NCBI GenBank assembly: GCA_022796855.1
Contig: JAAWJM010000015.1
Span: 1-46,391, forward strand
DNA from: Clostridia bacterium
GTDB taxonomy: Bacteria; Bacillota; Clostridia; TANB77; CAG-508
Length of the DNA: 46,391 nucleotides
Direction of reading: 5' to 3'
In this document: piece by piece, positions 28,039 through 39,205 of the stretch
Position numbering within the stretch: position 1 is the first letter of the stretch
Layout of the letters: the number at the start of each line of letters is the position of its first letter
Notes under the pieces: generated by a model
The model's input: only the letters and a program-made list of their open reading frames with translations
The model's database searches: none
Told to the model about the DNA's origin: nothing
Position numbers and translations under genes: made by a program

Positions 28039-30330
28039 ATGTTATGTTCTGTATGTAAGAAAAATACTGCCATTATTTTCGTGAATAAACAGGATGAAAA
28101 AGGAGAACAGTCTTTGGAGGGATTTTGTTACAATTGTGCTAAAGAAAAAGGAATTAATCCTTTGGATGTTCTTGCTAAGCAATCCACTGTACTAGAAGGT
28201 GACTCTGTTAATTTAGAAGATATGACAGCACAATTTGAAACCATTTTTAAAGATTTAACAGAGAATTTGTCTACCGAAGATATTCGTCTTGATTCTGCTA
28301 CTGCCATTCCTTTTAATGCTTTATTTGGTATGGGGGGAAAATCGGAGGACAATGATGATACCACCAGTGCAAATGCTTCTAATAAAAAGGTAAAAGTAGA
28401 TAAAAAAGTAAAACAAAAAAAGACAAAATTTTTGGATACCTATGGTACTAATTTAACCAATAAAGCACGAAATAATGAATTAGACCTTGTGATTGGAAGG
28501 GACCGAGAAATTCAACGAATGATTCAAATTTTAAACAGGCGTGCCAAAAATAACCCTTGTTTAATTGGTGAACCTGGTGTTGGGAAAACAGCAATTGCAC
28601 AAGGTCTTGCTCTTAAAATTGCAAGTGGAAAGGTACCTGCCAAATTATTAAACAAAGAAGTATATTTATTAGATATGACAGCCATTTTAGCAGGAACTCA
28701 ATTTCGTGGCCAGTTTGAAGGTAGAATGAAAACCTTAATTGATGAATGTAAAGCTTGTGGTAATATTATTTTAGTTATTGATGAAATTCACAATATTATG
28801 GGAGCTGGTGATGCTGAAAATTCCGCCAATGCGGCAAATATTCTAAAACCATCTCTTGCAAATGGTGAAATTCAATTAATTGGTACTACCACTCTTCGTG
28901 AATACCGTAAACATATTGAAAAAGATACTGCACTAGAAAGAAGATTTCAACCAATTTTAGTAGAAGAACCAACTGTAGAAGATACCATTAAAATTATCGA
29001 AGGTATTAAGAAATACTACGAAGAATATCATAAAGTAAAAATTTCTACTGATGTTATAGAAAAAATGGTAAATATGTCTGAAAAATATATTCATGACCGT
29101 TTTTTACCAGATAAAGCCATCGACATTTTAGATGAAGCATGTTCTCGTATTAATTTAAGTAATAAAGAATTATACCAGCTAGAATTATTGAAAAACGAAT
29201 TAAAAGCTGTACAAGAAGAAAAAGAAGAAGCAGCTACTGCTGATTCTGCCGAAGATTATCAAAAAGCTGCTGATTTAAAAACCAAGGAATGTCGCCTAGA
29301 AGAACAAATTGCTCTTTTAACCAAAAAAGCCAAGCCAAAACAATTGACCTTACAAGATATTGCCCTTGTAATTGAGCACTGGACAAAAATTCCTGTGCAA
29401 AAAATTACAGAAGAAGAAACCAAAAAACTACTTGCTTTAGAAGAAAATCTACATAAGCGAATTATTGGTCAAAATGAGGCCGTTTCTGCTGTTGCAAGAG
29501 CCATTAGAAGAAATCGTGCTGGGCTAAAAAGTTCCAAACGTCCACCTTCTTTTATCTTTGTTGGTCCTACTGGAGTAGGAAAAACGGAACTTGCCAAAGC
29601 CTTAAGTTACGAAATGTTTGGAAAACGCGATGCCATTATTCGTATTGATATGTCAGAATACATGGAAAGTCATTCCACTTCAAAATTAATTGGCTCCCCT
29701 CCTGGGTATGTAGGATATGATGATGCAGGTCAATTAACCGAAAAAGTAAAACGACATCCTTATTCTATCTTATTATTTGATGAAATTGAAAAAGCACATG
29801 CAGATGTCTTTAATCTTCTTCTTCAAGTATTAGATGATGGAAAATTAACAGATTCACAGGGAAATGCTGTTAGTTTTGAAAATACAATTATTATTATGAC
29901 CTCAAATGCTGGTTCCCATTTAAACAATAATTCGATTGGATTTGGAAAAGAATCTACAATTGATAAAACGAAAATACAAGATAGTTTAAAACAAACCTTC
30001 CGACCAGAGTTTTTAAATCGTATTGATGAAATTATTATTTTTGATAGTTTAACTAAAGAACAATTATTAGAAATTGTTGATTTAATGTTACAAGATACCA
30101 AACATGCCTTAGAAAATAAGCTTATTACTATGGAAATTAGCACAAGTGCAAAAGAATATCTTCTAGCCAAAGGAACAGATTATAAATATGGTGCAAGACC
30201 ACTTCGTAGAGCTATTCAACGTTATGTAGAAGATATTTTATCTGAAATGATTTTACGTTCCGAATTATCTGATGGACAAAAAGTGTTCATTGATTGTTCA
30301 AAGGACGAATTGATATTTAATGTTAAGTAA
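28039..30330 (+). CDS. clpE: ATP-dependent Clp protease ATPase ClpE
   Basis: A 763-residue Hsp100 with an N-terminal zinc finger (CSVC at residues 3-6 and CYNC at 30-33), the hallmark of ClpE. Then AAA-1 (Walker A GEPGVGKT near residue 177, VIDEIHNIMGAG), a UVR-like middle helix pair (AEDYQKAADLKTKE) and AAA-2 (GPTGVGKT near 509, SPPGYVGYDD, LLFDEIEKAH). It unfolds substrates for ClpP. A TTAGGAG binding site precedes the ATG. Divergent from the pilin/glycan operon. Not a single in-frame CGG in 763 codons. Confidence 0.93.
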   Translation: MLCSVCKKNTAIIFVNKQDEKGEQSLEGFCYNCAKEKGINPLDVLAKQSTVLEGDSVNLEDMTAQFETIFKDLTENLSTEDIRLDSATAIPFNALFGMGGKSEDNDDTTSANASNKKVKVDKKVKQKKTKFLDTYGTNLTNKARNNELDLVIGRDREIQRMIQILNRRAKNNPCLIGEPGVGKTAIAQGLALKIASGKVPAKLLNKEVYLLDMTAILAGTQFRGQFEGRMKTLIDECKACGNIILVIDEIHNIMGAGDAENSANAANILKPSLANGEIQLIGTTTLREYRKHIEKDTALERRFQPILVEEPTVEDTIKIIEGIKKYYEEYHKVKISTDVIEKMVNMSEKYIHDRFLPDKAIDILDEACSRINLSNKELYQLELLKNELKAVQEEKEEAATADSAEDYQKAADLKTKECRLEEQIALLTKKAKPKQLTLQDIALVIEHWTKIPVQKITEEETKKLLALEENLHKRIIGQNEAVSAVARAIRRNRAGLKSSKRPPSFIFVGPTGVGKTELAKALSYEMFGKRDAIIRIDMSEYMESHSTSKLIGSPPGYVGYDDAGQLTEKVKRHPYSILLFDEIEKAHADVFNLLLQVLDDGKLTDSQGNAVSFENTIIIMTSNAGSHLNNNSIGFGKESTIDKTKIQDSLKQTFRPEFLNRIDEIIIFDSLTKEQLLEIVDLMLQDTKHALENKLITMEISTSAKEYLLAKGTDYKYGARPLRRAIQRYVEDILSEMILRSELSDGQKVFIDCSKDELIFNVK

Positions 30331-30336
30331 AATTTA

Positions 30337-30372
30337 AAATTGTGGGATGATGTTTTCATCAGACCACAATTT
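30337..30372. terminator. Bidirectional terminator
   Basis: AAATTGTGG / CCACAATTT stem with an 18-nt loop that itself contains GATGA/TCATC, between clpE and the convergent 30379 gene. Confidence 0.8.
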
Positions 30373-30378
30373 TTCTTG

Positions 30379-31182
30379 CTATATTCTATCTTCCCCTAGC
30401 ATATCCTCTTGTTCTTTTTCCTTTTTTGCTTTTTCTCTTTGTTGTGCTTCTTTTTCATTTTTGGGCATAGATACTATATCTTTTTTAAATCTTTCCACAT
30501 CCTGTGGATTTCCTAAATCATATTTCCCTGTAAAACCAAATTGTTCAATCGATATTTTGTAATTTGACATTTGCGATACATTTATGAATTTTTCAATATC
30601 AAAATTTCCAAAATCATTATCCTTAAAGTTAAGTTCAAATTGGGAAGGTGATTTAACATCCTCCGAAAATAATGTATGATTCACCTTTTCTTCACGCCTA
30701 CTTGTTCTATAGTCTTCCCTAATTTCCGACTTACTCATATAGTCGTCATTTCCGATATAGCTATTATTCGCATTGATTGTAATATTTCCTTGTTCATCCA
30801 TATACATCATGTTTTCCATCGTATTTTCATTTAACATTTCTTGAACAATTTCACCCTCATCATTTGTATATGTTACCATTATATGTGGCATCCTTATTTG
30901 AAGTCTATTGAAGTTAAACATATCTTCAAATTCTACTTCTACATTTGTATTCCCTAAATTAATATATTTTGCTTTTACTACTTCTTCTAACATAGAAAGT
31001 TTTTCTTTATAACTTACATAAGTGCTATCTATCATAATTCCCTTTGCATCAAAAGTAACCATTCTAGCACTTCCACAATAGTCATCCTCAATATACAAAT
31101 AAATTTTATATGGTTCAATTTTTTGCCTTAGTATTTCTTTTTTTGTTACTAAATCATAAAATTTTCCTGTTAGTTCTTCCAT
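30379..31182 (-). CDS. Uncharacterised 267-residue cytoplasmic protein
   Basis: No signal peptide or membrane segment. The N-terminal two thirds are mixed alpha/beta with an unusual Asn/Asp/Met-rich middle (ENTMENMMYMDEQGN, NANNSYIGND); the C-terminus is a charged coiled-coil-like helix (NEKEAQQREKAKKEKEQ). No family recognised. It lies between clpE and lexA, 18 nt downstream of the lexA stop codon in the neighbouring frame order, and shares lexA orientation, so SOS co-expression is possible from position only. Confidence 0.6.
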   Translation of the reverse strand: MEELTGKFYDLVTKKEILRQKIEPYKIYLYIEDDYCGSARMVTFDAKGIMIDSTYVSYKEKLSMLEEVVKAKYINLGNTNVEVEFEDMFNFNRLQIRMPHIMVTYTNDEGEIVQEMLNENTMENMMYMDEQGNITINANNSYIGNDDYMSKSEIREDYRTSRREEKVNHTLFSEDVKSPSQFELNFKDNDFGNFDIEKFINVSQMSNYKISIEQFGFTGKYDLGNPQDVERFKKDIVSMPKNEKEAQQREKAKKEKEQEDMLGEDRI

Positions 31183-31200
31183 TTTATATACCTTTCTTTT

Positions 31201-31857
31201 TTACATTTTACGAAATACACCAGATACTTTTCCAAGTATTTTACAGTCTGGTACAATGATTGGATCCATTGTAGAATTTTCTGGTTGTAAACGAATATGA
31301 TCCGTTTCTTTATAAAAGGTTTTTACGGTCGCTTCGTCTTCAATTAAAGCTACCACGATTTCTCCATTATTGGCACTTTCTTGTCTTTTTACTAGAATAT
31401 AGTCTCCATCTAAAATTCCAGCCTCTATCATACTTTCTCCTCTAACCGTTAACATGAAAGATTCACTGTTTCCTACGAAATCGATTGGAATTGGGAAGGT
31501 ATCGGTAATATTTTCTACTGCTAAAATTGGTGCTCCTGCTGTAATTTTTCCGATGACTGGTACTTCTACCATTTCTTTTCCTGAATAGAATTCTTTCATT
31601 TGTGTTTGATTTTTGTTTTCCCCTAATCCACCTTTTAATAATTTTAGAGTTCTTCCTTTTTGAGATTCCTTTTTAATGTATCCTTTTTCTTCTAATTTTG
31701 CAAGATAACCATGTACCGTTGCTGTTGATTTTAGCCCCACTGCTTTTCCAATCTCTCTTACTGATGGTGGATAACTGTTTAATGCTATTTGTTTTTCAAT
31801 AAATTTTAATATTGCTTTTTCTCTCTTTCCTAACTCATTTGGATCTTTTTTCTTCAA
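31201..31857 (-). CDS. lexA: SOS repressor LexA
   Basis: 218 residues with an N-terminal winged helix ([17 protein letters not shown]), the self-cleavage site Ala107-Gly108 in ITAGAPI, catalytic Ser142 (GESMI) and Lys179 (EATVK). Represses DNA-damage genes until RecA filaments trigger autocleavage. The start is TTG at 31857 with GGGAG upstream. No obvious palindromic SOS box was recognised ahead of it. No in-frame CGG. Confidence 0.95.
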   Translation of the reverse strand: MKKKDPNELGKREKAILKFIEKQIALNSYPPSVREIGKAVGLKSTATVHGYLAKLEEKGYIKKESQKGRTLKLLKGGLGENKNQTQMKEFYSGKEMVEVPVIGKITAGAPILAVENITDTFPIPIDFVGNSESFMLTVRGESMIEAGILDGDYILVKRQESANNGEIVVALIEDEATVKTFYKETDHIRLQPENSTMDPIIVPDCKILGKVSGVFRKM

Positions 31858-31914
31858 ACCAAATCACTCCCTTTTTCTTAGTTTTCTATAATGCTATCAC
31901 AAAAAAAAGAAAAA

Positions 31915-31933
31915 GTCAAACAAAAGTTTGAAC
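31915..31933 (-). terminator. Terminator after obg
   Basis: GTTCAAAC, TTTT loop, GTTTGAC on the minus strand, then a T-rich tract; 35 nt beyond the obg stop. Confidence 0.75.
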
Positions 31934-31967
31934 TTTTTCAAAGAAAATTTATTGGATTTTCATTTTT

Positions 31968-33311
<1,344 letters not shown>

Positions 33312-33313
33312 TA

Positions 33314-34309
33314 TTAATAATCTAATTTCATTGCTTTTTTTACTTTTTCCATAGTAATACGTGCTTCTTTTCTTGCCTGATTGGTTCCTTCCATTAAGAT
33401 TTCTTTTACTTTGTCTGGTCTTTCTTCATAATAGTGTCTTTTTTCTCTAATTGGTGCTAAGTGTTGTACTATGTTTTGGATTAACTGCCTTTTGCAAGCA
33501 ACACATCCTCGTTTTCCTTTTTTACATTCTTCACAAATATTGTTTACTTCACTTGTACTAAATAGATTATGGTAATAGGCTACCATACAAATATTAGGAT
33601 TTCCGGGATCGTCTTTTTTTATTCTTGCAGGATCTGTAATGGCACTCATTACCTTTTTGGTTATTTCCTCTTCATTATCACTTAAATAAATAGCATTTCC
33701 TAGTGATTTCCCCATTTTTTCGTTTCCATCTAAGCCTTTAATTCTTTTATTTTCTCCTAAATATGCTTGTGGTTCTCTTAGCGTTTCTCCATAAATGCTA
33801 TTAAATTTTCTTACAATTTCTCTACATTGTTCAATTAATGGCAATTGATCTTCTCCTACTGGAATTAAGTTTGCATCAAATGCCGTAATATCTGCTGCTT
33901 GGCTCACTGGGTACCCTAAAAAACCATATGTTACACTTTCTCCAAAAATATCTCTTTTTTGTGCAATTTCTGTTTTTACGGTTGGATTTCTCTCTAACCT
34001 TGCAATGGTAACTAAATTAGAATAAAACACCGTCAATTCTGCAATTTCTGGTATCATGGATTGTAGAAAAAAAGTTACTTTATTAGGGTCAATCCCTACT
34101 GCTAATTCATCCATTACAATTTCTTGTACATTATTTTTTACTTTTTCTGGATTTGCAAAATTATCGGTTAATGCTTGAACATCTGCCACCTCAATAAAGG
34201 TTTCATATTCATTTTGAAGTTTTACCCTATTTTGTAAAGAACCAAAATAGTGCCCTATATGTAATTTACCAGTTGGTCTATCTCCTGTTAATATTTTCTT
34301 TTTTTCCAA
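33314..34309 (-). CDS. trpS: Tryptophanyl-tRNA synthetase
   Basis: 331 residues starting at TTG 34309, with AGGGGG 8 nt upstream. Class I motifs: GDRPTGKLHIGHYFGS (HIGH) and KMGKSLGNAIYLSD (KMSKS). Upstream in-frame ATGs at 34342 and 34375 fall within or beside the promoter and are rejected. It has CxxC-containing LYSTSEVNNICEECKKGKRGCVACKRQ, a cysteine cluster seen in some clostridial TrpRS. Charges tRNA-Trp. No in-frame CGG. Confidence 0.96.
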   Translation of the reverse strand: MEKKKILTGDRPTGKLHIGHYFGSLQNRVKLQNEYETFIEVADVQALTDNFANPEKVKNNVQEIVMDELAVGIDPNKVTFFLQSMIPEIAELTVFYSNLVTIARLERNPTVKTEIAQKRDIFGESVTYGFLGYPVSQAADITAFDANLIPVGEDQLPLIEQCREIVRKFNSIYGETLREPQAYLGENKRIKGLDGNEKMGKSLGNAIYLSDNEEEITKKVMSAITDPARIKKDDPGNPNICMVAYYHNLFSTSEVNNICEECKKGKRGCVACKRQLIQNIVQHLAPIREKRHYYEERPDKVKEILMEGTNQARKEARITMEKVKKAMKLDY

Positions 34310-34346
34310 TTTTGTTTCCCCCTCTTTTTTGGTGATAAGCATTTCT

Positions 34347-34375
34347 ATTATACTGTATTTTGAAAAAAAAGACAA
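34347..34375 (-). promoter_or_regulatory. trpS promoter overlapping the rpmA terminator
   Basis: TTGTCT (34370-34375), 17-bp spacer, TATAAT (34347-34352) on the minus strand. The -35 is formed by the 3' arm of the rplU-rpmA terminator. Confidence 0.75.
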
Positions 34376-34396
34376 CTCCTGTATTAGAGTTGTCTT
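34369..34396 (-). terminator. Terminator of rplU-rpmA
   Basis: AAGACAACTC / GAGTTGTCTT, 8-nt loop and a run of 8 T on the minus strand, 12 nt after the rpmA stop. Confidence 0.9.
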
Positions 34397-34407
34397 AAGA
34401 TACCTAT

Positions 34408-34683
34408 TTATTTTGCTTCTACTTCTTGTGCAACCTGATAAACACTTACTTTCTTTTTATCTTTTCCTAGTCTTTCAAATTTAACAGTTCCATCTACTAA
34501 TGCATACAAAGTATCATCACTACCTTTTCCTACATTTGTTCCTGGATGTATATGAGTTCCTCTTTGTCTCATTAATATATTTCCTGCTAATACAAATTGA
34601 CCATCTGCACGTTTTACTCCAAGACGTTTTGACTCGCTGTCTCTTCCGTTTTTAACACTACCTTGACCTTTCTTATGAGCCAT
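34408..34683 (-). CDS. rpmA: Large ribosomal subunit protein bL27, without N-terminal extension
   Basis: 91 residues beginning [20 protein letters not shown], the mature form of L27, whose N-terminal tail reaches the peptidyl-transferase centre. Most Bacillota encode an extension removed by the Prp protease encoded between rplU and rpmA; here there is no extension and only 39 nt between the two genes, with no room for prp. Followed by a strong terminator. Confidence 0.97.
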   Translation of the reverse strand: MAHKKGQGSVKNGRDSESKRLGVKRADGQFVLAGNILMRQRGTHIHPGTNVGKGSDDTLYALVDGTVKFERLGKDKKKVSVYQVAQEVEAK

Positions 34684-34722
34684 GTTTTCTCACTCCTTCC
34701 ATCGCTTGCTTTTTATTTGCCT

Positions 34723-35088
34723 TTATTTTTCTTCTACTTTTACAGAATCTTCTTTTGCTACTGCTTTTTTCGCAGTTGGCTTTTTAATTCCTGTAATTTC
34801 AACCTTTGTATATGGTTGTCTGTGTCCTTGTTTTCTTTTATAATTCTTTTTTGCCTTATATTTGAAAACAATGATTTTTTTTGCTTTTCCGTGTGAAATT
34901 ACTTTTCCTTCTACTTTGATGTCTTTTACATAAGGAGCTCCAATTTCAATTTTATCTCCATCAGAAACGAAAACGACCTTATCAAAGGTTACTTTTTTTC
35001 CTTCTTCTACATCAAGTTTTTCAAAAAATACAACATCACCTTCAGCTACTTTGTATTGTTTTCCACAACTTTCAATTACTGCGTACAT
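34723..35088 (-). CDS. rplU: Large ribosomal subunit protein bL21
   Basis: 121 residues: [18 protein letters not shown], then the basic [21 protein letters not shown] core, plus a C-terminal Ala/Lys/Glu tail longer than the usual 102-105 residues. First gene of rplU-rpmA with a GGGAGG binding site. 50S subunit protein contacting 23S rRNA. No in-frame CGG. Confidence 0.96.
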   Translation of the reverse strand: MYAVIESCGKQYKVAEGDVVFFEKLDVEEGKKVTFDKVVFVSDGDKIEIGAPYVKDIKVEGKVISHGKAKKIIVFKYKAKKNYKRKQGHRQPYTKVEITGIKKPTAKKAVAKEDSVKVEEK

Positions 35089-35191
35089 TCTATGTACACC
35101 TCCCTTTTTTGTATACTCGCTAATCCAAAAATGTAGGTAGTTAAATAACTTTAACCTTTATGAACCTTAATTAAGCGGATTACAGTTAAAT

Positions 35192-35220
35192 ATTGTATCA
35201 TATCTATTGATATTTGTCAA
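35192..35220 (-). promoter_or_regulatory. rplU promoter and leader
   Basis: Consensus TTGACA (35215-35220), 17-bp spacer, TACAAT (35192-35197), leaving a leader of about 95 nt (to 35089). The leader contains GGTTAAAGTTATTTAACTACC, a small hairpin, and may be an L21-type autoregulatory leader (inference). Confidence 0.75.
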
Positions 35221-35262
35221 ACACTTTTTTTGTGAGTTTTTTTGCTTTTTTGTAAATATTTG

Positions 35263-35290
35263 TTGACAATTTTTTTTCCTATGTTAGGAT
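35263..35290 (+). promoter_or_regulatory. Promoter of coiled-coil gene
   Basis: TTGACA (35263-35268), 16-bp spacer, TAGGAT (35285-35290), divergent from the rplU promoter 43 bp away. Confidence 0.65.
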
Positions 35291-35311
35291 AAGCCATAAG
35301 GAGTTTGAAAA

Positions 35312-35360
35312 CCATTGGGCTATAGAAATTCTAACAAAGATAGGAGGTGAAACCCAATGG
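35312..35360 (+). promoter_or_regulatory. Leader hairpin pairing with the start codon of the coiled-coil gene
   Basis: CCATTGGG (35312-35319) is perfectly complementary to CCCAATGG (35353-35360), which contains the ATG. The binding site AGGAGGTG sits in the loop next to the stem. Folding would hide the start codon, suggesting translational control. Confidence 0.55.
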
Positions 35361-35897
35361 AAAATCAAGATAATAACACAGAATTACTGAACATTGTTAT
35401 ACAAATTCAGAAAACAACAACAATACTTGCTCGGAAATCAAGAAAAAATGGCTAAAGAATTAAACCAACTTCATTTACTTGTTACCACACTGACACAAAA
35501 TCAAATTTTGTTATGCGATAAAATTAACGAAATGGATAAAAAAATCGACGATAATTATGCTAAACTTGATAAGAAAATCGATGAGAATTATGCTAAGCTT
35601 GATAAGAAAATTGATGAAAATTACGCTAAGCTTAATAAAAAAATCGACGACAATTATGCTAAACTTGATAAGAAAATTGATGAAAATTACGCTAAACTTG
35701 ATAAAAAAATTGATGAGAATTATGCTAAGCTTGATAAGAAAATCAATGACAATACTGCTACATTAACTGAAATGATTCATGAGATTACATCAAAAATTGC
35801 ATCACTTCAAAAAGAAGTCCGATTTTTACGAGATGATATTGATACCGTTTATGCCTTAGAAACAGAATCTCGAACAAAATTAAAAAAATTATTTTAA
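35357..35897 (+). CDS. Hendecad-repeat coiled-coil protein (CGG +1 recoded)
   Basis: Merged from ATG 35357 (AGGAGGTG upstream) the gene is 541 nt, 179 residues. After a 26-codon N-terminus the CGG is followed in frame 0 by KSRKNG-stop; shifted it reads ILAGNQEKMAKELNQLHLL and enters the body. Residues about 60-135 are seven copies of an 11-residue unit of the type KLDKKIDENYA, predicting a right-handed coiled coil, flanked by ordinary coiled-coil segments. No signal or membrane segment. Similar repeat proteins in clostridia and phages have no defined function. Confidence 0.8.
35432..35434 (+). other. CGG +1 recoding site in coiled-coil gene
   Basis: GCT-CGG-AAA (codon 26) becomes GCT-GGA-AAT. 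Without the shift the properly initiated ORF makes only 32 residues. Confidence 0.88.
35530..35760 (+). repeat. 33-bp tandem repeats
   Basis: About seven units of 33 bp, each of the type AAACTTGATAAGAAAATCGA plus a GAGAATTATGCT-like half, differing mainly at third positions. They encode the hendecad of the coiled-coil protein. Confidence 0.88.
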
Positions 35898-35900
35898 TAA

Positions 35901-35937
35901 CAATCCTCAAAAGATATTTTCTATCTTTTGAGGATTG
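35901..35937. terminator. Bidirectional terminator
   Basis: A 16-bp stem CAATCCTCAAAAGATA / TATCTTTTGAGGATTG with a 5-nt loop between convergent genes. Confidence 0.93.
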
Positions 35938-35941
35938 TATT

Positions 35942-36628
35942 TTATTCTTTTCGTTTCATGGCTCGTATGATTTCTTTTTTCTCTTCGCTTACTCGGTAAG
36001 ACTCGATTATCTTTTGTAAAGCTTTGTTATAAGTAAAGATATCCAAATTGTTATTTTGTAATAACCTCATCGTTTCTTTTGGGAATTTAATATAACAAAT
36101 CGATATTGCCCATGCTATTGCCATTTTTACGTAATACCCTTCGTGTTTTACTTGGTTTACGATCTCTAATACTCTTTCTATGTAATTCGGGGTTATATAG
36201 AAATCCAATAACATAACAACTCCAAAACGAACTTCAAATTCTTTTTGGGAGTTTATGTATGGTATTATAAAATCCCATACTTGTTCTAAATGCTTATTAG
36301 TAAACTTTAATCCTGCACAGGTAACATCACATACCGCCCAATTATCGATTTTTGGAATAAATTTTTTTAAATAATAAAATCGTTCTTCTATTTCCATCTT
36401 AGCAAGTCCAATTACCATGCCTTGTAACATAATTTGTTCGTAATAATCGTTTTTTGCTTGCCTCAAAAACTCGCTCCAATCGGAAGATTTTGCGATTTCT
36501 TTTGCCAACCCTCGAAGAACAGGCACTCGAACCCCTATGATATTATTCGTCCCTGGACATAATGCACTATGAAATTCTTGGTATTTTAAATCTTGTAATT
36601 CAAATAGTTTATTTATTATCTCTTGCAT
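35942..36628 (-). CDS. AlkD-like DNA alkylation repair protein
   Basis: A 228-residue all-helical protein of the DNA-alkylation-repair (HEAT-like, PF08713) family: VRVPVLRGLAKEIAK, WAVCDVTCAGLK and RFGVVMLLDFYI are conserved positions, with the Trp and Asp that line the AlkD cleft. AlkD enzymes excise bulky or positively charged alkylated bases; whether this one is catalytic is not certain. Monocistronic, divergent from leuS. No in-frame CGG. Confidence 0.88.
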   Translation of the reverse strand: MQEIINKLFELQDLKYQEFHSALCPGTNNIIGVRVPVLRGLAKEIAKSSDWSEFLRQAKNDYYEQIMLQGMVIGLAKMEIEERFYYLKKFIPKIDNWAVCDVTCAGLKFTNKHLEQVWDFIIPYINSQKEFEVRFGVVMLLDFYITPNYIERVLEIVNQVKHEGYYVKMAIAWAISICYIKFPKETMRLLQNNNLDIFTYNKALQKIIESYRVSEEKKEIIRAMKRKE

Positions 36629-36772
36629 TTGTTTGCTCTTTCCTTTTCTATCAATTTACTTTCCTATTATACCATATCTTCTATTATTTGTATCGTTTTT
36701 TTACTTTTAGGCTTTTCTTTTGGGCATTTTTGTTATATAATAGCTTAAAATTTGAAAAAAGGATGGATTATT

Positions 36773-39152
36773 ATGGCATATAATTTTAAAAATGTAGAAC
36801 AAAAATGGCAAAATTATTGGGAAGAACATAAAACGTTTAAAACCGATGTATGGGATTTTTCAAAACCAAAATTTTATGCATTAGATATGTTCCCTTACCC
36901 TTCTCGGACAAGGTCTTCATGTTGGGCATCCAGAAGGTTATACGGCAACCGATATTGTTTCAAGAATGAAACGTATGCAAGGATATAATGTCCTTCACCC
37001 AATGGGATGGGATGCCTTTGGTCTTCCTGCTGAACAATATGCAATCAAAACGGGAAAACATCCATCTGGCTTTACTCTTGCAAATATTGAAACCTTTAAA
37101 AGACAATTAAAAATGCTTGGTTTTTCTTTTGATTGGGACAGGGAAGTTTCAACCGCTGACCCCAACTATTACAAATGGACTCAATGGATTTTTAAGAAGC
37201 TATATGAAGATGGTTTAGCAAAATTAGTGGAAATGCCAGTAAATTGGTGTGAAGAATTAGGAACTGTTCTTGCTAATGATGAAGTGATTAATGGCAAAAG
37301 TGAACGTGGTGGTTATCCTGTGGTTCGTAAGAACATGAAACAATGGGTATTGGATATTCCAAAATACGCAGAAAGTTTGCTAGATGGTTTAGATGACTTA
37401 GATTGGCCAGAATCTACCAAAGAAATTCAACGAAACTGGATTGGCAAATCAGTTGGTGCCGAAGTTACTTTTGAAGTAGCAAATACTAATGGACTTCACT
37501 TTACCGTATTTACCACAAGACCAGATACCTTATTTGGTGCTACTTATTGTGTATTAGCACCAGAACATGAACTTGTAAAATCCATTACGACAAAAGAGCA
37601 ATCTAATGCCATTCATGAATATATTACACTTGCTGCTTCCAAATCGGACTTAGAGCGAACCGAATTAAGTAAAGAAAAAACGGGAGTATTTACTGGTAGT
37701 TATGCAATAAACCCTGTTAGTGGTAAACAAATTCCAATTTGGATTTCCGATTATGTATTAGCAACCTATGGTACTGGTGCCATTATGTCGGTTCCAGCCC
37801 ACGACCAAAGAGATTATGAATTCGCTTCTAAATTTGGGTTAGAGATTATCCCTGTTTTAGAAGGTGGTGACATTACCAAAGAAGCTTTTGTAGAAGACGG
37901 GGTTCATATTAATTCTAATTTCTTAAACGGACTTAATAAAGAAGATGCCATTTCTAGTATGCTTACTTGGCTTGAAGAACATCATATTGGTACCAAAAAA
38001 GTAAATTATAAACTACGTGAATGGATTTTTGCAAGACAACGTTATTGGGGAGAACCAATTCCAATTATTCATTTTGAAGATGGCATGAAAGTATTAGAAG
38101 ATAACGAATTACCTCTTGTTTTACCAGAACTAGAAGATTACAGCCCATCTAAAACAGGAGCTTCTCCACTTGAAAAAGCAACCGATTGGGTGAATGTTTC
38201 AAATGGAAAAAGAGAAACCTCTACCATGCCAGGTTCTGCTGGTTCTAGCTGGTATTTCTTACGTTATATTGACCCACATAATGATAACGAAATTGCCTCA
38301 CCAGAATTAATGAAACACTGGATGCCAGTCGATTTATATATGGGAGGACCAGAACATGCCGTAGGTCACCTACTTTATTCAAGATTTTGGAACCAATATT
38401 TATATAACAAAGGAATTGTTAGCCATAAAGAACCATTTTATAAACTTCGTCATCAAGGTATGATTTTAGGTTCAAACGGAGAAAAAATGAGCAAATCCAA
38501 AGGAAATGTAGTAAACCCAGACGATATGGTTAAAAATTATGGTGCTGATGCATTACGTCTTTATGAAATGTTTATGGGACCAATTGATGCTGCCAAACCA
38601 TGGGATCCAAATGGAATTGAAGGTTCGAAAAAATTTATCGACCGTGTATGGAGATTATATGCCGAATCCGATAAAATACAAGAAAAAGAGAATTCCGAAT
38701 TAGACCGTGTTTATCATTATACCGTAAAAAAAGTAACTCATGACTATGAAAACATGGAATTTAACACTGCTATTAGCCAAATGATGATTTTTATCAATAG
38801 CTGTTACAAAGTAGAGGTTGTTCCGAAAGCCTATGCCCTTGGCTTTTTACAATTACTAAACCCAGTAGCACCACACATTACCGAAGAACTATGGGAACTT
38901 CTTGGAAACACCACTTCCATTGCCTACTCTACTTGGCCAACCTATGAAGAAGACAAAATAAAAGAAGATACCTTCAATCTTCCTATTCAAGTAAATGGCA
39001 AATTACGCGGAAATGTGGATGTTAGGATGAATTTACCTGAAGAAGAAATAAAAGAAATTGCTCACAAAACCGTTGCTTCTTATTTAGAAGGAAAAACCAT
39101 TGTAAAAGAAATCTATGTCACCAATAAGATTTATAATATTGTTGTAAAATAG
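36773..39152 (+). CDS. leuS: Leucyl-tRNA synthetase (CGG +1 recoded)
   Basis: Merged length is 2380 nt, 792 residues, the normal size for bacterial Leu[20 protein letters not shown] at the start, [17 protein letters not shown] (HIGH motif), editing domain ([26 protein letters not shown]) and [13 protein letters not shown]. The ATG at 36773 has AAAGGATGG upstream. The CGG at codon 45 lies 4 residues before the HIGH tetrad; in frame 0 translation ends at about codon 71, with no catalytic domain. Essential and single-copy in practically all bacteria, so it must be made in full somehow. TATAAT at 36736-36741. Confidence 0.97.
36905..36907 (+). other. CGG +1 recoding site in leuS
   Basis: TCT-CGG-ACA becomes TCT-GGA-CAA, restoring [12 protein letters not shown], an invariant LeuRS signature. 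Confidence 0.97.
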
Positions 39153-39163
39153 CTAAAAATGGT

Positions 39164-39187
39164 CCCGAAACCACACATGGTTTCGGG
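39164..39187. terminator. Terminator after leuS
   Basis: CCCGAAACCA / TGGTTTCGGG, 4-nt loop, T run on the plus strand; it may also serve the convergent 39206 gene. Confidence 0.9.
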
Positions 39188-39205
39188 ATTTTTTAGAAAA
39201 ACTAA

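Noticed and set aside
34342..34375. Upstream ATG starts for trpS
   Set aside because: They lie in or beside the -10/-35 promoter elements; the TTG with AGGGGG matches family length.
35530..35760. CRISPR-like array
   Set aside because: The 33-bp repeats are contiguous, have no spacers and encode a coiled-coil hendecad.
36905..36907. Classic RF2-type or slippery-heptamer frameshift signals
   Set aside because: No consistent internal Shine-Dalgarno element, slippery run or shared downstream structure was seen; the only common element is CGG.
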